Positions 1-6,845 of a stretch of 7,715 nt of DNA are shown in pieces. Position numbers and translations under genes: made by a program. Origin of the DNA: Pseudomonadota bacterium (lineage in GTDB: Bacteria; Pseudomonadota; Alphaproteobacteria; Micropepsales; Micropepsaceae). The notes beneath the pieces were generated by a model. That model did not search any database. It was not told the origin of the DNA and saw only the letters and a program-made list of their open reading frames with translations. The stretch spans positions 1 through 7,715 of the forward strand of contig JANYBR010000517.1 of the NCBI GenBank assembly GCA_025360685.1, written 5' to 3'. Each line of letters begins with the position of its first letter. Position 1 is the first letter of the stretch.

Positions 1-282
1 TCGGTCACGTTCGCCGAAATACGCAGTGATCGATCGCGCAAAGCCGCGCTCGTCACTTTTGGCGCCCGACAACCCCCCGCGAATGGGATGCCAAGAGAAC
101 ACAAGGGCAACGGTTGCAACACCTGGGACAAGGGGAGCGCAGAAGACAGACGCAGTGACGGCTGAAGCGCCAGGAACTGCGAAATCAGATTCCTAGTACT
201 TGTCACGCACACCCGAGTTGCCCTAAACTTCAGTTGCGTTGCCGAAAGAGCGCAGCGTTTTTGTTGAGAGATGCCGCTGTGG

Positions 283-300
283 AATCGCCGCCTGGTGATT
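283..300 (+). repeat. Hairpin 1, stem AATCGCC/GGTGATT
   Basis: AATCGCC (283-289) can pair with GGTGATT (294-300) around a 4-nt loop, giving seven pairs of which one is a G-U wobble. The same stem with the wobble at the neighbouring pair recurs at 478-497. That is a compensatory pattern suggesting conservation of the structure. The function is unknown. Confidence 0.45.
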
Positions 301-387
301 CGTGATGCAGCCCAAGGCTCCTGATTCCTAGAGCACAGCTCGGAATCGCGGAAGCCGCCGACCCAGATGAGGGTCGTGAGCGTGGGG

Positions 388-405
388 ATCGCCATCAGGC
401 GGATC
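388..405 (+). repeat. Imperfect hairpin 2 related to the AATYGCC stem
   Basis: ATCGCC (388-393) is followed by a 4-nt spacer and GGCGGAT (398-404), so the arms pair if one G is bulged. GGATCGCC also occurs twice directly (386-393 and 401-408). It resembles hairpins 1 and 3 but is less perfect, so its membership of the same repeat family is uncertain. Confidence 0.3.
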
Positions 406-477
406 GCCACAACAAACGCTCGATCGACACTTGATCGCATCGGGACGTTTGCGACTCGGATCAGGGTCCGATCGCGG

Positions 478-505
478 AATTGCCGCCCTTGGCGATTGCC
501 GCCCT
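478..505 (+). repeat. Hairpin 3 and overlapping 11-bp direct repeat
   Basis: AATTGCC (478-484) pairs with GGCGATT (491-497) across a 6-nt loop, seven pairs with one wobble. It is the same stem as at 283-300 but with the wobble at the next pair. In addition ATTGCCGCCCT occurs at 479-489 and again at 495-505, a direct repeat with a 16-nt period. Such iterated sites upstream of transfer genes can be protein-binding sites, but no specific role can be read from the sequence. Confidence 0.4.
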
Positions 506-764
506 CGACCGAGCTTTCTATCGCAAAGAGACACTCTGCGATCCTGAAAGCTTGCGACCCGCATTCCGCCTTCTCGCGTTTTGTTTTGGACGCAAACGAA
601 GACGGCTCATAGACAGGCGCAATGCTGTCAGGGCTTTGGCCTCGCAGAAGATACCCGGCGTAGCTCGAACGGGTAGCCCGAATACGTGACGTGGCGATTG
701 ACCGCGCCCGTGTTCGATGCGAGTGCATGCGCTTCGCTTACGTCCTTTCCGTAACCACCACGGC

Positions 765-771
765 AAGGAGG
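765..771 (+). promoter_or_regulatory. Ribosome binding site AAGGAGG of the coupling ATPase gene
   Basis: AAGGAGG at 765-771 lies 7 nt before the ATG at 779 but only 4 nt before the in-frame TTG at 776. The spacing decides in favour of the ATG start. Confidence 0.8.
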
Positions 772-778
772 ACAGTTG

Positions 779-2680
779 ATGCGCTATCGCGGAAACGACT
801 TAGTGCTGGGGACTGACGGCTCTGGTCGTCCCGTTGTGCTTTCTGAAGCGGAGCGCCGGCTCCACACGTGGCTTACCGGGCGGACCGGCACCGGCAAATC
901 GCGACTGCAGGCTTCGATGGTCTGGCAAGACATCGAGCAGTGGTCGCGATCGCAGCACGGGTTGCTTTTGCTTGATCCCGACGGCGAAACGTACGACCAG
1001 ATCGTTCGCCGGCTCGCAGAGCATCCGGAGTACTCCCACCGGCCGATCGTCTTGATCGACCTGCGCCGCGACGACCATGTCATCGGATACAACCTCCTGA
1101 GGCGGCGCGCGGAAGACGATCCCGCAGTCACCGCGCTCAATCTGCTCGAAGCGATCACAGTTGCCTTCGGAGACACCGACGTGATGGCGAAGCCGACCTT
1201 GTATCGGACGGCGGTCACGATCCTGCGGGCCCTTATCGAGGCGGACATGAGCCTCGCGCACGCGCCCTTGGTCTTAGACCCCTTGCGCGTCGACTTGCGC
1301 GAAAAGCTCGCGAAGCACGTCACCGATCCGATCGCGCTCGCGAATCTCTCGCGCATCAACAACAAGAGCATCACCGACAAGACAGGGCGGCAGTTCGATG
1401 AAGAGACGCTCGCGTTCGCGAACCGCATGTTCGGTCCGCTCAGCAATCAGTTGCTGCGGCACATGTTCGGTCAGACGACCGCAAGCTTTGACTTTGACTG
1501 GGCGCTCGATATCGGCGCCATCGTGCTCGTCTCACTCGCCACCGAAGGCAACAAAGTGACGGAGACCGATGCGCGGATGGTTGGCGCGCTCCTTCTCGCC
1601 GATCTTTGGCAAGCCGCGCGGCGCCGCGGAAAGCGCGGCTGTGCCGCGGTGAAAGGCTTCTACGCCTACATCGATGAGTTCCAAACGATGCTCACGCCGA
1701 CTATCGCGAAGCAGCTCGCCCGCGCTCGTGGGTATGGCCTGTACTTCACGCTCGCAAACCAGCTTGTTTCGCAGCTTCGCGACAACGGTGGACAGCAGGG
1801 CGACGCCATCTATCACGCCATCATCGGCAACACCGGCAACAAGATCGTCTTTCGTGCTTCGAGTGACGAGGAAGACCTGCGCCCGCTTACGCGTGCAGTC
1901 TTCCTCGGCGAGGTAGACGTGGACAAGGTAAAGAACGAGATCACCAGCTTTCAGGTGGTTGACCACGAAGAGATTCGCGAGGTGCTTCGCGGCGGAAGCA
2001 CAACCGAGTCCAGAACGCGAACGCAAAGCACTTCCGTGGGGGCTAGCGAGGGCATCTCACACACGGAGGGTTTGCAGCACGGCTCGGGGTGGCAAAACGG
2101 CATCGGGGAAAGCGTTCCGATCGAATACGACGCGACGGGTGGCGGCGCCCTCGGCACCGCGAATACAAGCATCAGCGAAAGCGGGAGCGAGGCGACGAGC
2201 GTGCAAGACGGGACTTCCTCGTCGGAGACGTACTCGGCCTCAGCCGGCACCGCGGAGGGTCGCGCAAAAGGGACGAGCTGGTCGCAGTCGGTGCGGATGC
2301 GGCCGATCATCCGCGAGCGAGTGAGCAGCCGCACCTTCGAGAGCGTCGAAAACCAGCTCTTCGCGTTCGATCAGCTCATCGCCGGGCTTCCCGCGCGCGC
2401 TGCAATTGTGAAGCTCGCCGAATCCTCGGCGCCTATCCTAATGCGGACGCGCGACATGCCGGACTCGTCTTCCGGCCCGATGCTTGTTGAGCATACAAAA
2501 GCGCTCGCGCTCGCGCAATTGCCGTTCGCGCTGTCGAAAGCGGTCGCGGTAGCGAACCTTGCAATGCTCGATCGCCCGCTGTTGGATCACAACGAAGCAA
2601 AGGAAGAGGGCAACGACCTTCCGGCCTTCGCTCGCCGGCGCCGCAGTCCGCGCGATGAAGGAGCGAGCGATGACGCGTAG
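779..2680 (+). CDS. TraG/VirD4/HerA-like coupling ATPase (conjugative DNA transfer)
   Basis: This is a 633-residue P-loop ATPase of the kind that pumps DNA or couples it to a type IV secretion channel. It shows a Walker A motif GRTGTGKS at residues 34-41, followed by LLLLDPDGE (62-70), matching the DPKGE-like motif of VirD4/TraG proteins. A Walker B-type YIDEFQTM lies at 297-304 (acidic pair D299-E300), then a TLANQLVSQL segment (324-333) typical of the C-terminal half of these motors. Unlike classical VirD4 there is no N-terminal membrane anchor, and the P-loop comes almost at once. Residues about 405-505 form a Ser/Thr/Gly-rich low-complexity insert before the structured C-terminus. The start is the ATG at 779, set by the AAGGAGG site. 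Its end overlaps the next gene by 11 nt, indicating an operon. Family membership is clear; whether it serves conjugation or another DNA-pumping process is inferred from the neighbouring Replic_Relax gene. Confidence 0.87.
   Translation: MRYRGNDLVLGTDGSGRPVVLSEAERRLHTWLTGRTGTGKSRLQASMVWQDIEQWSRSQHGLLLLDPDGETYDQIVRRLAEHPEYSHRPIVLIDLRRDDHVIGYNLLRRRAEDDPAVTALNLLEAITVAFGDTDVMAKPTLYRTAVTILRALIEADMSLAHAPLVLDPLRVDLREKLAKHVTDPIALANLSRINNKSITDKTGRQFDEETLAFANRMFGPLSNQLLRHMFGQTTASFDFDWALDIGAIVLVSLATEGNKVTETDARMVGALLLADLWQAARRRGKRGCAAVKGFYAYIDEFQTMLTPTIAKQLARARGYGLYFTLANQLVSQLRDNGGQQGDAIYHAIIGNTGNKIVFRASSDEEDLRPLTRAVFLGEVDVDKVKNEITSFQVVDHEEIREVLRGGSTTESRTRTQSTSVGASEGISHTEGLQHGSGWQNGIGESVPIEYDATGGGALGTANTSISESGSEATSVQDGTSSSETYSASAGTAEGRAKGTSWSQSVRMRPIIRERVSSRTFESVENQLFAFDQLIAGLPARAAIVKLAESSAPILMRTRDMPDSSSGPMLVEHTKALALAQLPFALSKAVAVANLAMLDRPLLDHNEAKEEGNDLPAFARRRRSPRDEGASDDA
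2658..2663 (+). promoter_or_regulatory. Ribosome binding site AAGGAG of the Replic_Relax gene
   Basis: AAGGAG at 2658-2663 sits inside the end of the upstream ATPase gene, 6 nt before the ATG at 2670. It selects that start over the in-frame ATGs at 2559 and 2655. Confidence 0.8.
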
Positions 2681-3653
2681 CGTGGAACGCGACCCGGTGC
2701 TCCAAGCGCGCGACGCACGGCTCTTCTATGGGTTGCTTGAGTCGCGGGTGATGACGCGGGCGCAGGCCGCCGGCCTGTACTTCGGCGGCAGCTACGAGGT
2801 CGCAAAGAAGCGCCTCGGAAAGCTTGCGTGCGCGGGCTATGTCCGGGAGCACCGCCCTCCGACCAATCCCGGACACTTCTTCCCGTCGCTCCTCTCGCTC
2901 GGACGGAAGGGATTCGATGCGCTGAGGAGCACCGTTCACTTGGCGGCGTTCCCTAAGATGTCATGGGAGCACTTCATTGATCGCGTGTCGCTCGCGCAAA
3001 CGACGCTCGCGCACGAGGTCAAGCTCATTGATCACAAAGTCGCCCTGGTGGCCGCCGTGCGCGCCGAGCCACGCCTCAGGATCGAGGAGTTCCTCACCTG
3101 GCCCGCGCTCTTTCAGTTTGAGACCGACGAGTTAGAGGGCGGCAGGCGCTTCATCTTGAAGCCGGATGCCTTCGTGATGGTCTCCGATGGCAAAGAGGCG
3201 GAGCACAGCTTCTTCCTCGAATACGACCGCGCCAAGGAGGCCGGGCGGCAACTCATGAAGAAGGCGTGGGGATACCACCGCTTCTACGCCACCGGCGGTT
3301 TCGCGCGTCGCAGTGGCGCACCGAAAGAAGCGTTCAAAGAGCACCCGTTCCGCGTGCTGTACATCTTCCCAAGCGAGGAGCGCCGCAACGCCATCGCCGA
3401 ACGGCTCTTGCAGATTCACCGACCTGACGATGTGCATACGCGAACGCCCTCCGTCCTCAAGAACCAGCACTGGCTCGCCACGAGCGCCGCCTACCTCGCC
3501 AACCCGCTCGGCCCGATCTGGCTCACCTTAGCTGAGTACTGGCGGGCGACGGAAGGGACGGCATACGACCCGCGGCAGCACTTCACCTCGGGGCGCATCA
3601 GTGCGCGCGACCGCGTGGTCGCCACGCGAGCGCAGTTGCTTTCCCTCTTCTAA
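2670..3653 (+). CDS. Replication-relaxation (Replic_Relax) family protein
   Basis: This 327-residue protein resembles the Replic_Relax family, which accompanies TraG-like ATPases on plasmids and conjugative elements and is thought to act in plasmid DNA processing. The N-terminus reads as a winged helix: residues about 15-60 (LLESRVMTRAQAAGLYF, then a helix with AKKRLGKLACAGYV) followed by a short hairpin. An AHEVKLID segment is at 114-121. The C-terminal half carries KPDAFVM (164-170) and SFFLEYDRAKE (180-190), then a lysine pair at 197-198. The D...ExD arrangement resembles the core of PD-(D/E)xK nucleases with Asp where the catalytic Lys is expected. Calling it a nuclease fold is inference, and activity may be absent. 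The gene starts within the ATPase coding sequence, implying translational coupling. It ends with TAA directly before the ribosome binding site of the next gene. Confidence 0.75.
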   Translation: MTRSVERDPVLQARDARLFYGLLESRVMTRAQAAGLYFGGSYEVAKKRLGKLACAGYVREHRPPTNPGHFFPSLLSLGRKGFDALRSTVHLAAFPKMSWEHFIDRVSLAQTTLAHEVKLIDHKVALVAAVRAEPRLRIEEFLTWPALFQFETDELEGGRRFILKPDAFVMVSDGKEAEHSFFLEYDRAKEAGRQLMKKAWGYHRFYATGGFARRSGAPKEAFKEHPFRVLYIFPSEERRNAIAERLLQIHRPDDVHTRTPSVLKNQHWLATSAAYLANPLGPIWLTLAEYWRATEGTAYDPRQHFTSGRISARDRVVATRAQLLSLF

Positions 3654-3658
3654 AGGAG
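3652..3658 (+). promoter_or_regulatory. Ribosome binding site AAAGGAG of the 244-residue gene
   Basis: AAAGGAG at 3652-3658 overlaps the TAA stop of the upstream gene and lies 7 nt before a GTG at 3666. It is the evidence for the GTG start. Confidence 0.8.
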
Positions 3659-3665
3659 ACATATC

Positions 3666-4400
3666 GTGCACCCTGTCTTGATCCTCGGCGGGCTATTCCT
3701 GCTTGGTGCCGGAGATTCAACTTCGAAAATTCCGTCGACGAGACCTGTTCCAGCACTTCCGCCGCCTGACGAGCCGGAGCGTTCCCCTTTCGCCCCGATG
3801 CCGGGGCGGCACCGCATCGTCGAAAGCCGATGCACGGTGCATGTCGAGGATAGATCGTACGAGGCGAAAGTCTATTCGCCGCCGATCACGCCTCCGCCCT
3901 GGTCGGTAGTGGCGGGGTACGACCCATATCGGTATGCGCATGTGATCGATGTCTACGCCCACGAGGAATTGCGAGGAACTGGAGACCTGGGCGTCAAGGT
4001 ATTCGTCGGAGACCAACACCAAGCGGACCGCCATTCATTCAAACAGTCAAGAAATCCGCTCTGGCCTGATGACAAGGTGGAAAACAGAATAGTGCATCGC
4101 GTATCAGGAAGCGCTGATGCGGTGTGCTTTCTTATCGAGATCACCGCCCGCGATCTCTACCTCGATTTCTTCCATGAGCCGTTCGACGTTGAGGCATTGG
4201 CGCTTGATGACGGTACTTCGGCTGACGCTGAGGACAGAGCACTGCGGCGGCGGATCGAGGAGTTGGAGAATGGGTACGAACATGAGCGGGAGGAATTGCG
4301 GCAACGGACCGACTTGCCGCCACAAGTGATACGGCGTCTCGAAGGGCACGCGATGCGCATCTATGAGCGCAAGCTCAAGAAGATCATCGGCGAGGACTAG
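3666..4400 (+). CDS. Unrecognised 244-residue protein with hydrophobic N-terminus
   Basis: I do not recognise the family. The protein begins with a short hydrophobic stretch (residues 3-15, HPVLILGGLFLLG-like) that could be a membrane anchor or weak signal sequence, although there is no lipobox cysteine and no positively charged residue before it. A proline-rich linker follows at about 23-46. The middle part (about 50-175) is mixed and probably beta-rich. The C-terminus (about 186-241) is strongly charged and helical, suggestive of a coiled coil. The GTG start at 3666 has an excellent AAAGGAG site overlapping the preceding stop. The gene is therefore the third member of the operon, and a role alongside the coupling ATPase is likely but unproven. 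The amber stop is followed in the same frame by another coding-like ORF, so readthrough or a broken longer gene is possible. Confidence 0.72.
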   Translation: MHPVLILGGLFLLGAGDSTSKIPSTRPVPALPPPDEPERSPFAPMPGRHRIVESRCTVHVEDRSYEAKVYSPPITPPPWSVVAGYDPYRYAHVIDVYAHEELRGTGDLGVKVFVGDQHQADRHSFKQSRNPLWPDDKVENRIVHRVSGSADAVCFLIEITARDLYLDFFHEPFDVEALALDDGTSADAEDRALRRRIEELENGYEHEREELRQRTDLPPQVIRRLEGHAMRIYERKLKKIIGED

Positions 4401-4424
4401 GAAGAGCCTCGCGCCTTCACCCGT

Positions 4425-4757
4425 ATGGGCACCCCCGATGTACCCAAAACCGCGCGCGCCACCGTGTGTGCGTCGTGCGGCTGCGGCGTCGCCCTTTCCA
4501 TTGGCAAGACAGGGGTGCAGGGGACGCATGCTCTGGCGGCTGGCTCAGGCCAAGTGAGCCTTACCGCACGCGGCGTGAGAAGTTCGGACGAAGAACTTAC
4601 GAACTCGCTCGATGATGGCAACGGCGAGCTAGGGCCCACGGTGTCTGTTGTGCGCGGCTACACGGTGCGCGTGCGACCGAAGCGGATCAGTCGGGATGAA
4701 GCATGCGAGCGTCGCAAGATTCTCGCGGCGGTGATGGCGCGGGCGATGCGGAGGTAG
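4425..4757 (+). CDS. Small hypothetical protein with CxxCxC cluster
   Basis: This is a 110-residue ORF of unknown family. Its codon use is G/C-ending and looks coding. Cysteines at 15, 18 and 20 (CASCGCG) resemble half of a metal-binding knuckle, but no second cysteine pair follows. The C-terminal third is basic (residues about 80-110, ending AAVMARAMRR). The ATG at 4425 has no proper ribosome binding site; the nearest purine-rich stretch (4399-4406) is about 18 nt away. The ORF lies in the same frame as the preceding gene, separated only by its TAG and eight sense codons. It could be an independent gene, the readthrough extension of the upstream protein, or the 3' part of a once longer gene. 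Confidence 0.5.
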   Translation: MGTPDVPKTARATVCASCGCGVALSIGKTGVQGTHALAAGSGQVSLTARGVRSSDEELTNSLDDGNGELGPTVSVVRGYTVRVRPKRISRDEACERRKILAAVMARAMRR

Positions 4758-4799
4758 TTCAGCATCCGCTTTCGGGCCTCTATCTCATGTCGGCAAGGG

Positions 4800-4860
4800 C
4801 GCACGGGCGTTGCGAAGGCGAGAATTAATCCATCGCTTGTCTTTGCGAACGTCCTGTGCG
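4800..4860. repeat. Imperfect inverted repeat between convergent operons
   Basis: CGCACGGG (4800-4807) plus CGTT (4808-4811) pairs with AACG (4848-4851) and CCTGTGCG (4853-4860). This gives twelve pairs including one wobble, with a single-nucleotide bulge at 4852. After a 3-nt internal loop four more pairs are possible (4815-4818 with 4841-4844). The AT-richer loop is about 22 nt. It lies between the 3' ends of convergent genes, where a shared terminator would be expected. Neither side has a T-tract, so an intrinsic terminator is not supported. Confidence 0.45.
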
Positions 4861-4889
4861 TGAGGCTTGAGATATGCCCGGCGCCCGGC

Positions 4890-6845
4890 TCAGATCAACT
4901 CGCCTTGTCCGTTCTCTTGTTCGGGAAGTCGCACTCTGCCGCCGTGTCGAATGGGATGCGCAAGGCCTTCGCGTCGAATAAGGGCAAGAACATCCTTTCG
5001 ATCAGATCGCGATTGCGCCCAGCGCGCCGCCCACCATCGGGAAACTTGAGCAGTTGAATCCGCGTCGAGATCGAAGACCCATTCCGGCGATTCAGCCATG
5101 CCGAGAAGATAGCGATCTAGATTTCGGGCGAGTTTGACCCCGTACATGCAGCGTTCGATACCGTGAATGAGTAATTCGTCCGCGTTCAATCCTAACGCCA
5201 TCAAGCCGTCCCGTAGCCCGCGCAATTTGGGGCTTGTTCCTTCGCCAAAGAGGTTGTTGGCTTTCCAACCACCGCGCCGACTCGACACGAAGCGCTCCAG
5301 CCCCTTGAGCGTCTTCGATGAAAATTGGAAGGTTCCAACCCCCTGCGTGCGCGAGTCAGTTGCATCGCGAACGAATTCGTAGCGAATGGCTTGGCCGGGA
5401 GCGCCGCCAACGAGTTCCGCGGGCATGCTAAGCCGGTCGTATTGATTTGGCCTTCGGCCGTACAGGCTCGTCGTGCCGATGTAGCAAAGATTCGCCGGCC
5501 TACCGATTGGCCTTCCCGCCATCGATGAGGCGATCACACCCGGCGATCCGGCATAGCGCCGCTTGTATTCGGCGATAACTGCAGGAGTCGTTGCGAGCAT
5601 CGCAACGAGCTTGCCTGCATTCAAGTGCGAGTACGGAGCGATCGCCCCGCATACCGTCAAATCCGCGATTTCGGTTCCGACGGTCTTGCCGCGGGCAATG
5701 CGAATCACCTTGCCCAAGAGGTCCCTTCTCTCGGGCTCGCTTGGACACTTGTTCTCGATTTGGAAGAGGAGCGGAATGAGCTTGGACAACTCAAGGGACC
5801 TTTTGGCTCGAAAGAGTGGCATCTCTGCGCGTGCTGCGCACGCTTCTTCGGTCCAGATATCAGCCGCGGCTTTGTACTCTTGGGCCGCCATCAATCGATG
5901 GTGCTGAGCCTTCGCATCTGCGCCAACTCGGGCCATTGTCACCGCGATCTCCTGCGTCCAGCACCTTTGGTCTGCCGGTAGGAGTCCGTCCCGCACAAGA
6001 TCGACTTTGTATATCTCACCGATCGCTGTCTGCAGGACTTTTGCCGCCCACCCCCCCCACTGCGCATCCGGTGAACTAAGGAGTGCGTCCGCGGCGAGGT
6101 CAGTATCCCATCCGATGAATCGATCACGCGGGCCAAGACGCACGGCTGCGCTGCTCAGCGCGGCGATGCCCATGACAGGATGGAATGGGGCGGCACGGTC
6201 TCTCACAATGAATTGCAGCGATCTCCCGGGCACGCTTTCATAGGGATTCGACCACGTGTGCCGGAAGTACCTCCAGATGTCTTGCGTCTTCAGCCCGGTC
6301 AGCTCGCACGTGCTGTTCGCGGAGACGAACTGGATGTATGGGTCAATCAGATCGGAAAGCGGCGTTCCGCTCGCCAGCTTTTCTGCGAGCGGCCTTCCGT
6401 CCCGGAGGAGGCAGATGACAGAGGTGCGCTGTCCACGATAGAGGCGCCACCGCTCCATATCTTTGACGAATGCTCGTACCGACTGTTTGGCGAGTTGTTC
6501 GTCCCTGCGCACGAGAAGGCGCTCGCGTAGCGCTTCGCGCGTCATGCCGGCGAGCGGTCGCAGCCCCCACAAGTGCTTGCGCGCGAACTTGAGTAGCCAC
6601 CCTTGCTGCAGAAGGTCACCCAACACTCCAGTCAGGGACACGCCCCACGCGCGGTTATCGGGGTCCTTCATTCGCCGCGCGCGCTCCATTGCTGCGGCGA
6701 TCAGTTCCTCCGTGTTAGAAGCATCAAGCTCCTCGGCAACACCGACTTCGCTTGCTGGGTAGAGCAGCTTCAGGGTGTCACGCAGAAACGTTGCCGGCTC
6801 TTTCGCTTCAATCGCTTCGGTAGTGAGTTGAATCCAACCTTTCAT
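4890..6845 (-). CDS. DruA-like (DUF4338-type) putative anti-phage protein
   Basis: This 651-residue protein resembles large DUF4338/DruA-type proteins. DruA is the signature subunit of type I Druantia anti-phage systems; its biochemical activity is not established. The N-terminal 160 residues are mostly helical. Motifs then include DIWRYFRHTWSNPYESVPGR (189-208), IVRDRAAPFHPVMGIAAL (213-230) and GPRDRFIGW (238-246). The C-terminal part has CYIGTTSLYGRRPNQYDR (454-471), GVGTFQFS (502-509), NLFGEGTSPKLRGLRDGL (531-548), YGVKLARNLDRYLLG (568-582) and PIRHGGRVRLP (631-641). The start is the ATG at 6845, whose ATGA overlaps the TGA of the upstream GHKL gene by 4 nt. No Shine-Dalgarno is seen, so translation by coupling is likely. 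An in-frame GTG at 6881 is less likely. A run of eight G at residues 263-266 is a possible slippage site. Family assignment is by recalled motifs, and the defence role is inferred. Confidence 0.68.
   Translation of the reverse strand: MKGWIQLTTEAIEAKEPATFLRDTLKLLYPASEVGVAEELDASNTEELIAAAMERARRMKDPDNRAWGVSLTGVLGDLLQQGWLLKFARKHLWGLRPLAGMTREALRERLLVRRDEQLAKQSVRAFVKDMERWRLYRGQRTSVICLLRDGRPLAEKLASGTPLSDLIDPYIQFVSANSTCELTGLKTQDIWRYFRHTWSNPYESVPGRSLQFIVRDRAAPFHPVMGIAALSSAAVRLGPRDRFIGWDTDLAADALLSSPDAQWGGWAAKVLQTAIGEIYKVDLVRDGLLPADQRCWTQEIAVTMARVGADAKAQHHRLMAAQEYKAAADIWTEEACAARAEMPLFRAKRSLELSKLIPLLFQIENKCPSEPERRDLLGKVIRIARGKTVGTEIADLTVCGAIAPYSHLNAGKLVAMLATTPAVIAEYKRRYAGSPGVIASSMAGRPIGRPANLCYIGTTSLYGRRPNQYDRLSMPAELVGGAPGQAIRYEFVRDATDSRTQGVGTFQFSSKTLKGLERFVSSRRGGWKANNLFGEGTSPKLRGLRDGLMALGLNADELLIHGIERCMYGVKLARNLDRYLLGMAESPEWVFDLDADSTAQVSRWWAARWAQSRSDRKDVLALIRREGLAHPIRHGGRVRLPEQENGQGELI
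6051..6058 (-). repeat. 8-G homopolymer tract inside the DruA-like gene
   Basis: The coding strand reads TGG GGG GGG TGG, giving Trp-Gly-Gly-Trp at residues 263-266 and an uninterrupted run of eight G. Gain or loss of one G would shift the frame in the middle of the protein. Tracts of this length can slip during replication, but variation is not shown by one sequence. Confidence 0.6.

Larger units (their letters stand above)
1..764. other. Gene-poor leader region upstream of the transfer operon
   Basis: No convincing gene is seen here. Two plus-strand frames are open from the left edge: one reaches a TGA at 163-165, the other a TAG at 194-196. Either could be the tail of a gene lying outside the window, but neither shows a recognisable motif, so no CDS is called. 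From about 200 to 764 the short open frames on both strands are arginine-rich, overlap one another and lack good ribosome binding sites. The stretch instead contains small inverted and direct repeats built on an AATYGCC stem, annotated separately. A long non-coding leader before a coupling-ATPase gene could hold a promoter, an operator or a transfer origin, but no specific site is identifiable by eye. Confidence 0.6.

Noticed and set aside
188..331. 9-bp direct repeat GATTCCTAG (188-196 and 323-331) as attachment site or IS target duplication
   Set aside because: It is too short, the flanks differ, and no integrase or transposase lies between the copies.
328..766. Short overlapping ORFs on both strands of the leader
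   Set aside because: Their composition is typical of random open frames in GC-rich DNA, they have no ribosome binding sites, and they overlap one another.
776..778. TTG as start of the coupling ATPase
   Set aside because: It is only 4 nt from AAGGAGG, while the ATG at 779 has a normal 7-nt spacer.
946..953. GCGATCGC palindrome (HIP1-like) as a sign of cyanobacterial origin
   Set aside because: A single copy inside a coding region in CGATCG-rich DNA is not evidence of the highly iterated cyanobacterial repeat.
784..2026. Long minus-strand open frames opposite the coupling ATPase gene
   Set aside because: They are arginine/serine-rich shadows of a GC-rich gene with clear P-loop motifs on the plus strand and have no recognisable domains.
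2559..2669. Upstream ATG starts (2559, 2655) for the Replic_Relax gene
   Set aside because: The AAGGAG at 2658-2663 points to the ATG at 2670. The extra residues lie deep in the ATPase gene and do not resemble the family N-terminus.
4800..4870. Intrinsic transcription terminator between the convergent operons
   Set aside because: A hairpin exists, but no T-run follows either arm on either strand.
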